From positions 1 through 5,181 of the forward strand of contig JAKAAL010000399.1 in the NCBI GenBank assembly GCA_021802375.1: 5,181 bases of DNA, in the 5' to 3' direction. Source of the stretch: Bacillota bacterium. Lineage in GTDB: Bacteria; Bacillota_E; Sulfobacillia; Sulfobacillales; Sulfobacillaceae. The position numbers and the translations under genes are program-made. The notes under the pieces were generated by a model that was given only the letters and a program-made list of their open reading frames with translations, searched no databases and was not told the origin of the DNA. How positions within the stretch are numbered: position 1 is the first letter of the stretch; each line of letters begins with the position of its first letter. Of the stretch, positions 1 through 4,644 are shown one piece after another.

Positions 1-72
1 TACATCCGCTTCTTGAAGATCGTGTGTAGTTAAAATCAAAGTTTTCCCCTCTGTAACAAATTCGCGCAATGC
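1..72. repeat. Inverted copy of bases 429-500 (likely chimeric junction)
   Basis: Read on the opposite strand, these 72 bases match positions 429-500 of the downstream ATPase gene base for base. The match stops at 72/73, where position 73 is t and the inverted partner would give g. The copied piece encodes the H-loop region of the ATPase (residues about 121-144) in reverse, so it has no sensible coding role here. From about position 71 the normal ATPase sequence resumes in the middle of the gene. The copy starts at the first base of the window, so its true extent is unknown. A template-switch chimera or assembly fold-back at a contig end is the simplest reading. A real inversion-duplication is possible. 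Confidence 0.93.
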
Positions 73-821
73 TGGGATTACAACATCCCTCCACAGGAAA
101 AGCGAAACTTTTGGGGAAAAATCCCGGGGACGCTAAAATACATGAGAAAATTGGCGTCGTGCTGCAGAATGTGAGTGTTCCCGATCGGCTCACCGTAACC
201 GAATGTCTCAATTTATTTCGGGGTTTTTATCCCCATCCTTTACCGTTGAGCCATTTGCTAGCTATTGCCGGTTTAGAGGAAGACGCACAGAAAATGGCTC
301 AGTCGTTATCTGGGGGCAAGACCCGGAGATTGCAATTTGCCCTGGCTATGGCCGGAGATCCCGAGGTGCTGTTCTTGGATGAACCGACGGTAGGAATGGA
401 TGTAGCGTCTAAGCGGCAATTTTGGGACGCATTGCGCGAATTTGTTACAGAGGGGAAAACTTTGATTTTAACTACACACGATCTTCAAGAAGCGGATGTA
501 ATGACTGATCGCGTAGTGGTAATGAACCGTGGCCGCATAATTGCCGATGCATCCCCGGAACAAATTAAAATGGAGTTTGGCGGTCGTCAAGTGAGTTTTG
601 TGGCGGGCACGGATAGTCCGATTCCCACCCTTCGGGGTTGGGCTGAGGTCATTGATGTGCAGACGGCAGGACGGCAGGTGACGGTGGTTACCCGGGACTC
701 TGACGTGACTCTGCGGCGACTGATCCGCGACAACTGGGATATTCGGGATATTACGGTTGGGGGCGGAGGACTAGAAGAGGCATTTGTGCGTTTGACCAAC
801 GACAAGGAGGGCAAGTCATGA
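69..821 (+). CDS. ABC transporter ATP-binding protein, N-terminus missing
   Basis: This is the nucleotide-binding subunit of an ABC exporter, which hydrolyses ATP on the cytoplasmic face to drive the permease encoded next. Visible motifs are the Q-loop (Q33 in VVLQN), the ABC signature LSGGK (80-84), Walker B VLFLDE (100-105), the D-loop after it (TVGMD) and the switch histidine in TTHD (H137). A C-terminal extension of about 85 residues follows, as in drug/antibiotic-type exporters. Walker A (GxxGxGKT), normally just before the MLGLxxPxxG stretch, is absent because everything upstream of about base 71 is the inverted copy of 429-500. The ATG at 69 straddles that junction and is not a credible native start; an in-frame TAA lies at 54-56. 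The stop overlaps the permease start by four bases (ATGA), indicating translational coupling. Substrate is unknown. Confidence 0.9.
   Translation: MLGLQHPSTGKAKLLGKNPGDAKIHEKIGVVLQNVSVPDRLTVTECLNLFRGFYPHPLPLSHLLAIAGLEEDAQKMAQSLSGGKTRRLQFALAMAGDPEVLFLDEPTVGMDVASKRQFWDALREFVTEGKTLILTTHDLQEADVMTDRVVVMNRGRIIADASPEQIKMEFGGRQVSFVAGTDSPIPTLRGWAEVIDVQTAGRQVTVVTRDSDVTLRRLIRDNWDIRDITVGGGGLEEAFVRLTNDKEGKS
804..810 (+). promoter_or_regulatory. Ribosome binding site of the ABC permease
   Basis: AAGGAGG lies seven bases before the ATG at 818, inside the end of the ATPase gene. It is near-perfect and fixes the permease start despite the four-base overlap with the upstream stop codon. Confidence 0.85.
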
Positions 822-1564
822 AAGCCTTAGTAGCCCAATGGAAAGCAGATTTGATTCGTACGGCCCGTGACCGAAGATTTTTCGTGTTAACGTTACTAAT
901 GCCTGTCGGGTTTTACCTCATTTTCATTAGCGAACAAAAGGGTACCTTGCACATTGCCGGGACGTTTTGGAGTGCTTATTTTATGGTCTCTATGGCAACA
1001 TTCGGAGTTGTCGGCTCTTCGGTTAACACTCTCGGGGTGCGTTTGGCAACAGAACGGAAGAGTGGGTGGGTGCGTTGGCTGCGTACGACTCCATTAACAC
1101 CAGTGGGTTACGCGTTGGCAAAAATCATGACCCAGCTCACACTTTCCCTGTTCATCGTGATGGTGGTATTTGCTGTCGCTCATTTTGGTCAAGGAGTTAC
1201 CCTGTCGCTACGGCAATGGATTGAAATTATTTTATGGCTTTGGATTGGCTCTATTCCGTTCGCTGCATTGGGGGTCTTGATTGGTTTGGCAGGCAATGCG
1301 GCGCAGGTTCTAGGTACCTTGGTCTATCTCGCACTGTCTCTTTTGGGGGGGCTATGGACACCAATCCAGGCATTGCCTAAGGGCATGCAAGACCTCGCCC
1401 ACTACATGCCTACCTATCGATTCGCGCATCCCGCCTGGGATCTTTTAAGCAAGCGACCGATTCATTCCTCTGACATGCTGGTATTACTCATATATACCGT
1501 AATTTTTGTGGCGGCTGCTGCAATCATTCAAAAACGCATCGATTCTCGCCCAGAATCCGCATAA
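818..1564 (+). CDS. ABC-2 type transporter permease
   Basis: This is the membrane subunit of the export complex formed with the upstream ATPase. The 248 residues fit the usual 240-260 for single-domain ABC-2 permeases. A short cytoplasmic amphipathic N-terminus (1-20) is followed by six hydrophobic segments at roughly 21-37, 48-68, 101-122, 134-157, 161-181 and 219-237. The cytoplasmic loop after the second helix (ERKSGWVRWLRTTPL, 79-93) has the charged, tryptophan-rich pattern typical of the family where it contacts the ATPase. The short segment GGLWTPIQALP between helices 5 and 6 is also typical. The architecture resembles Bacillus YvfS/YocG-type permeases, often linked to a two-component system, but no sensor gene is intact here. 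The gene is complete, with no frameshift. The substrate (lipid, peptide or drug) cannot be read from sequence. Confidence 0.9.
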   Translation: MKALVAQWKADLIRTARDRRFFVLTLLMPVGFYLIFISEQKGTLHIAGTFWSAYFMVSMATFGVVGSSVNTLGVRLATERKSGWVRWLRTTPLTPVGYALAKIMTQLTLSLFIVMVVFAVAHFGQGVTLSLRQWIEIILWLWIGSIPFAALGVLIGLAGNAAQVLGTLVYLALSLLGGLWTPIQALPKGMQDLAHYMPTYRFAHPAWDLLSKRPIHSSDMLVLLIYTVIFVAAAAIIQKRIDSRPESA

Positions 1565-1584
1565 CTTGTTGGCGGGAAACCGGA

Positions 1585-1612
1585 TTGATGAACCAAAGAT
1601 ACAGTGCATAAT
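1585..1612 (+). promoter_or_regulatory. Possible sigma-70-type promoter
   Basis: TTGATG (1585-1590) and CATAAT (1607-1612) are separated by 16 bases. They match the consensus -35 at 4/6 and -10 at 5/6. Transcription would start about 1618-1620, shortly before the ribosome binding site at 1632-1638. This is pattern recognition only. The lack of a clear hairpin terminator after the permease means read-through from the ABC operon is equally possible. Confidence 0.4.
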
Positions 1613-1631
1613 GGAGAAATTTTAGAATTCC

Positions 1632-1672
1632 AGGAAGGTTCGATCATGGATATGATAACTACTCGATATCGA
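1632..1672 (+). pseudogene. Ribosome binding site and first codons of a truncated gene
   Basis: AGGAAGG (1632-1638) sits seven bases before an ATG at 1646, giving the start M-D-M-I-T-T-R-Y-R before the IS66 remnant begins at about 1668-1676. The frame stays open into antisense transposase sequence and stops at 1748-1750, giving only 34 codons in total. A promoter, an SD and a start codon right after an ABC export pair suggest a third gene, perhaps the regulator or kinase often found with such pairs. Its body has been replaced by the IS remnant. Too little remains to name it. Confidence 0.4.
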
Positions 1673-2452
1673 CTGTTAATTGCGGGGTGCCTGCGCTATG
1701 GAGCCAGTGCCGTGGTGCTGTCACGTGTAGCCCGGATTCATCGAAATTGACGACAGGCGAGGTCAAGACAGCGTCCTTCAGGCATTCTTCGAATGCCGTA
1801 AACTGGGTATACAAAGTCTGCTGCGAATTGTAAAGGGTCCCCTCGCTCACCGGGTGGCCGGTTAAATCAAACACCCCCGCACACAACCGATCCGATGGGA
1901 GAAGTTGGTACGTGGAACCATAGCTGAAAAAGGCTTTCAGAGCCGGTCCATATTGGACCGGATAGGGCACGGCATCCGGAAAAGCTTCCGTCGTCGCGTG
2001 CTGACACGCGGAACAGACGATCGTTTCCGCCTGATGTTCTGTGACTTCCATGTGCACGACCCAGTCATAGACTTGACGCCGGATCGATGCGGCGGCCGGG
2101 CGGTTTTGGAGATCCTCCCCACAGAGCTCACAGTGGGTCGGCGTATGCACGACCACAGGATCCGGATCATTCCGCAAGGCTCACTGGGCCCCAGAATGCC
2201 CCGGTTGCCCTCCGCTCGCTTTGCCGCTTTCCTCCCGCCGACTTTTGGGCGTCGGTTTCTCGTATAGCCATCACTAGATGGGAGCTTGCTACTATTCCGA
2301 CTATTTTGATGGAGTTGACGCGTCAGTTCTTTCCCCTGGGCTTCCAAATCGGCTCCGCGCTGGGCCAAGGCCATGGCGAGGTCTGCGACCTCATGCGGTG
2401 TCTGAGCGCAGGCGGCAACAAGCATCTCGTGCGTCAGTTTCCGAGGACCCAT
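1671..2452 (-). pseudogene. tnpC: IS66-family transposase TnpC, frameshifted and C-terminally truncated
   Basis: From ATG at 2452 the N-terminal part shows the heptad-rich helix and the hallmark LNQNSRNSSKPPSSDG-like stretch (here HQNSRNSSKLPSSDGY), then a basic linker. The frame is lost at about 2204-2210, in a G run. The sequence expected in this family (GNRGHSG, then NDPDPVVVH) continues in the frame read from about 2177 downward. Restoring one G links them but leaves an in-frame TGA just before the second part. That part holds the zinc-binding CxxC pairs (HCELC and VCSAC), the VQYGP…YQLLP…SEGTLYN segment and NFDESGLH, the first catalytic aspartate of the DDE triad. Homology ends after WLHSAGTPQLT (about 1674), so the second D and the E are missing. 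About 260 of roughly 500 residues remain. It is certainly inactive. Confidence 0.88.
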
Positions 2453-2543
2453 CCCCCAGCCTCATTTCTTCAGCGAATGAACTTACTATAGAACATCCGT
2501 GGAAGAATATCCAGCCCTATTTATGAGGGTACTGAGTAGTTAC
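1671..2543 (-). mobile_element. Truncated IS66-family (solo tnpC type) insertion sequence
   Basis: The remnant runs from a possible terminal repeat at 2543 (reading GTAACTACTCA inward on the minus strand) to about 1671, where transposase homology stops abruptly. Only the transposase gene is seen, with no tnpA or tnpB, as in the ISBst12-type subgroup. The terminal sequence is assigned from memory of similar elements, supported by vsr coding sequence resuming directly beyond it. The other IS end and the second half of the transposase are missing, so the element cannot move by itself. Confidence 0.65.
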
Positions 2544-2940
2544 GAAACGAAAACCTACAATATATCGTACATCAGAAGCCGAAACACAAAACCGGAAATC
2601 ATGGTGCGGAAATTCCTTTTTTCCAAAGGACTGAGGTTCAGAAAAAATGACAAAGAGGTATCCTGGTCATCCTGATATTCTTCTTCCAAAATACAAAGCA
2701 TCTGTGTTCATAAACGGATGTTTCTGGCATTGCCACGAAGGATGTCATGATTTTGTTCTTCCAAAGTCCAGTCAGGACTACTGGGAACCAAAGCTTGAGA
2801 AAAACCGCAATCGCGATGAAAAGAACTATGCGGCTCTTAGAAAAGAAGGATGGAATGTGTTTGTTGTCTGGGAATGCGAACTGAAAAAGGCTACCAGGGA
2901 TGGCCAGCTGGAGCAGCTGTATCTGAAGATAACCAAATGA
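2544..2940 (+). pseudogene. vsr: Very short patch repair endonuclease (Vsr), 5'-truncated and frameshifted
   Basis: Vsr nicks DNA 5' of the T in T:G mismatches arising from deamination of 5-methylcytosine, usually alongside a cytosine methylase. The frame 2544-2654 gives TYNISYIRSRNTKPE…GLRFRKNDK, the N-terminal Vsr signature including the conserved TKPE glutamate. After one apparent extra base near 2655 the frame opened by ATG 2647 continues with YPGHPDILLPKY, INGCFWHCH, a W-x3-K-x2-N-x2-RD-type segment and VVWECELK. These are the catalytic PD aspartate, the CFWHxH histidines and zinc-ligand cysteines. All core residues are present. The first dozen codons are missing at the IS66 tip. Start codons at 2523 (inside IS sequence) or 2647 (lacking the N-terminal domain) are unlikely to give active enzyme. 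No partner methylase lies in the window. AGA and A-rich codons differ from the flanking genes and suggest acquisition. Confidence 0.85.
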
Positions 2941-2980
2941 ATTGAAAGGATCTGCCTCAAGAACTTCGGATGATGTCAGA

Positions 2981-3064
2981 TCGGTGAACCGAAAGAATCT
3001 GCACCGGCCTTCGGGATTTGGTAGGCCGCAACGCGGAACCGAGGTAAAGCCCGGAATCAATTCC
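2981..3064. other. Hairpin-rich segment between vsr and hpaB remnants
   Basis: Three inverted repeats occur in 84 bases: TCGGT-GA-ACCGA (2981-2992), CGGCCT/AGGCCG with a 12-base loop (3005-3010 and 3023-3028), and GGAAT-CA-ATTCC (3053-3064). The motif GCGGAACCGAGGTAAAGCCC between the last two loosely resembles the structured right end of IS200/IS605-type tnpB elements, where the guide RNA scaffold lies. No tnpB coding sequence is recognisable beside it. The third repeat overlaps the start of the hpaB homology. This is noted as structure without an assigned function. Confidence 0.3.
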
Positions 3065-3372
3065 CCAGTAGATCGTAATTTACGATGAGGTCGGGGATAT
3101 CTATGTTCATGTCGATAGAGAAACCGATGCAGGTGTGATCGCCAGCGGTGCAAAAACGGTCGCGACGGGTTCGGCGCTAACCCATGTAAATTTTGCTTTT
3201 CAATATGGGCCGACGCCTTTAAAGCAAAAAAGAGTTCACCTTGTTCGCATCGGTGGCGAGCCTCAAATTGATTTGTCGACCATCTTACGAAATCCCGGCG
3301 GAAGTGATGGGATCGCCTTTTGACTACCCGTTATCCAGTTGGTTGGATGAAAATGTTGCCGTGCTTTCCAAA
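3056..3372 (+). pseudogene. hpaB: Internal fragment of 4-hydroxyphenylacetate 3-monooxygenase oxygenase (HpaB family)
   Basis: Intact HpaB uses reduced FAD to hydroxylate 4-hydroxyphenylacetate or related phenols. Here only about 105 residues of a roughly 480-residue protein are recognisable, spread over three frames. First comes INSPVDRN (to 3079), then [18 protein letters not shown] and [13 protein letters not shown] (3081 to about 3226). Third is EFTLFA…KLICRPSYE…[17 protein letters not shown] (3229 to about 3360), the substrate/flavin-binding core of the family. Each frame change is explained by one extra base, first in the TTT at 3079-3081 and then in the A6 run at 3226-3231. Homology disappears after VAVL at about 3370. 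Neither end of the gene is present and no reductase partner (hpaC) is seen. It is a dead, transposed or deleted remnant. Confidence 0.8.
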
Positions 3373-3738
3373 AATAGGCAATTGGCTCTGCCGCATCACC
3401 TAGTCCACCACTGACGGATCTAGTTTGCGCACGATGTGGGCTACCGACCATGTGGTCGGATGAGGTGTACGGGTGGCCGTTTAACCGAAACGGCGCCGTT
3501 TACGGCAGACCCTTCCAGTCATGGATGGGGTCAGTGGGACCACAACGCGCAGGCTCGATGCCACAACGTTGTCTCAGGATTTTTAAGTGACGCCCCTTGC
3601 TGTGGTAATGGGGAGGATGTCCACGGCCGCCGCAACTTCTTCTGCTACCCCGTCGGTCTGACTGTGGTCTTCCATTTGTAGGCCACCCCAGCTTCGCCAT
3701 CGATTAAGTAGTGGCTGCATAAAAACCTTAAGGTGGAC
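3373..3738. other. No recognisable gene; decayed or non-coding sequence
   Basis: No reading frame here shows a family I recognise. The best plus-strand frame (3378-3590; first ATG at 3450) encodes a CARC-type CxxC followed by an aromatic-rich stretch (MWSDEVYGWPFNRNG), 71 codons in total without a convincing ribosome binding site. On the minus strand an ATG at 3675 has a GGGGTGG six bases upstream but stops after 30 codons at 3586. Either could be a gene remnant. The stretch lies between the broken hpaB fragment and the leader of the regulator, and may be the edge of a former mobile element. Confidence 0.35.
3444..3506. repeat. Cluster of short perfect palindromes
   Basis: CCGACC-ATGT-GGTCGG spans 3444-3459. 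Seventeen bases on, GCCGTTT (3476-3482), AAACGGC (3488-3494) and GCCGTTT (3495-3501) form two overlapping inverted repeats, including the gap-free 14-base palindrome AAACGGCGCCGTTT (3488-3501). The last copy continues into GCCGT-TT-ACGGC (3495-3506). There is no T tract, so a Rho-independent terminator is unlikely. Operator sites or hairpins of a mobile-element end are possible. Confidence 0.6.
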
Positions 3739-3839
3739 GATAATCGGGAGAGAACGTACGAAAATATTTTTCGAATCGGCAGGAACATACCTAACGATCG
3801 AGAACCTCTCAGCAGGGCAGTCCTGCTAACATTGTTATT
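3739..3839 (+). promoter_or_regulatory. Structured leader, weakly glycine-riboswitch-like
   Basis: In order, the leader holds GGGAGAG (3746-3752), an AT-rich hairpin CGAAAA-TAT-TTTTCG (3759-3773), CGGCAGGAACAT (3777-3788) and CCTCTCAG (3805-3812). The outer bases GATAAT (3739-3744) can pair with GTTATT (3834-3839) using two G-U pairs. Glycine riboswitch aptamers have GGGAGAG, a hairpin, CCGAAGGAGCAA and ACTCTCAGG at similar spacing. Here the middle and last blocks match only partly, and the usual GGCAAAAGGAC tail is not seen. The downstream oxidoreductase family includes glycine and sarcosine oxidases, which makes the idea worth testing. It could equally be chance or an operator region. Confidence 0.25.
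3811..3827. promoter_or_regulatory. Inverted repeat upstream of the regulator, possible operator
   Basis: AGCAGG-GCAGT-CCTGCT is a perfect six-base inverted repeat 36 bases before the GTG start of the MerR/XRE-cupin gene. Its position and symmetry suit an autoregulatory binding site for a dimeric regulator. It overlaps the CTCTCAG block of the leader, so the same bases could instead form an alternative RNA hairpin. Confidence 0.35.
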
Positions 3840-3862
3840 AGAAGGAACAAGGTGGTGAGGAT

Positions 3863-4628
3863 GTGCAGCTGAAAATCACCGATGCAGCCACCGAAGTGGG
3901 TGTTTCTCCGCAAACCATTCGGAAATGGGAACGCCAGGGCTTAGTCCATTGCCCACGGTCGTCCAATGGCTTTCGGTACTTCATGGCGCAGGACATTGAG
4001 CGGCTGCGCCTCATTAAAGATCTTTTGGGCAGAGGAACCCGGATGGCCACCGTGCGGCGTTTAATAGGCGAAATTGAGGGCAAAGTGGGATCCCGGGCCG
4101 TGCCGTTGTGCCGCACCCTCAATGCCCTGCGCCTGTCGCGAGGGTGGACCGTCGCCGATGTGGCCAAACGGATTGCTGTCAGTGAGGCCAAAGTCTATGC
4201 CCTGGAAAACGGCCATTCGAATGGCACCATCGAAATTCTGCAACGCCTCGCCACCAGTATATGATGTGGCCTTAATCGATTTGGTCCGTGGCGGTTCCGG
4301 GGCCGATCCTGAGGTCGTTCGCACCGCATCGCGGACGCTGCTGGTAACCGGTGGCGATGGGATTGTGATGGAAGGATTGGCGCAAGGGGAAATCGGTTTG
4401 CGCCCCATGCTCTTAACCGTTGATCCCGATCATGGGGTAGACATCTTTCATGGACATTCCGGAGAGGAATTTATCTATGTTCTGGCCGGTCAGTTGACCA
4501 TCGAATTACTGAATGGGCGTCAGTATACCTTGGAGGTCGGAGATTCCTTCGCATTCCGCTCCGAAATACTGCATCGATGGCATGCCGCGGATGATATTTT
4601 ACAGGCGCTGTGGATTCACCGGGATTAA
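3863..4628 (+). pseudogene. MerR-HTH / XRE-HTH / cupin regulator, split by a one-base frameshift
   Basis: This is a putative ligand-sensing transcriptional regulator. The GTG start at 3863 is the only start between an in-frame stop (3839-3841) and the domain, and AAGGTGGTGA (3849-3858) precedes it. Residues 3-72 form a MerR-type winged helix (DAATEVGVSPQTIRKWERQG, then RYF…DIERLRLIKDLL). Residues 83 to about 138 form an XRE/lambda-repressor HTH (LRLSRGWTVADVAKRIAVSEAKVYALENG). The frame closes at 4262-4264, but the last XRE helix continues in the next frame as VYDVALIDLV from 4257, consistent with an extra A at 4256. The second part runs on to a C-terminal cupin (HGHSGEEFIYVLAGQL…GDSFAFRSEILHRW) ending at 4628. 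Restored length is about 254 residues. XRE-cupin proteins such as PuuR bind amines through the cupin. As sequenced, a two-domain DNA-binding fragment without sensor would be made, unless the shift is a sequence error. Confidence 0.85.
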
Positions 4629-4629
4629 A

Positions 4630-4636
4630 GAGGAGG
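4630..4636 (+). promoter_or_regulatory. Ribosome binding site of the FAD oxidoreductase
   Basis: GAGGAGG lies eight bases before the GTG at 4645 and immediately follows the stop of the cupin frame. It selects the GTG as start, in line with the FAD-binding fold beginning four residues later. Confidence 0.8.
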
Positions 4637-4644
4637 ACTGACGG

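Noticed and set aside
1905..2491. Several plus-strand open frames of 82-134 codons
   Set aside because: They are antisense shadows of the IS66 transposase and have arginine/proline-rich translations without motifs.
2638..3153. 171-codon open frame on the minus strand
   Set aside because: It is antisense to vsr, whose catalytic motifs are unmistakable on the plus strand. The minus product shows no recognisable domain.
3135..3323. 62-codon small protein
   Set aside because: Its first half is HpaB homology in frame and its second half is out-of-frame HpaB. It is part of the pseudogene, not an independent gene.
3601..3625. GGGGAGGATGTC resembling the right tip of IS605-type elements
   Set aside because: The match is short, it lacks the preceding stem and there is no tnpB nearby, so it is best treated as chance.
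3838..4408. Minus-strand frames opposite the regulator
   Set aside because: They are shadows of the HTH and cupin coding sequence, with low-complexity translations.
4074..4628. 184-codon separate cupin gene starting at 4074
   Set aside because: Its first about 60 codons are a shadow of the XRE domain read in the wrong frame. Only the part from about 4257 is genuine, and it continues the regulator.
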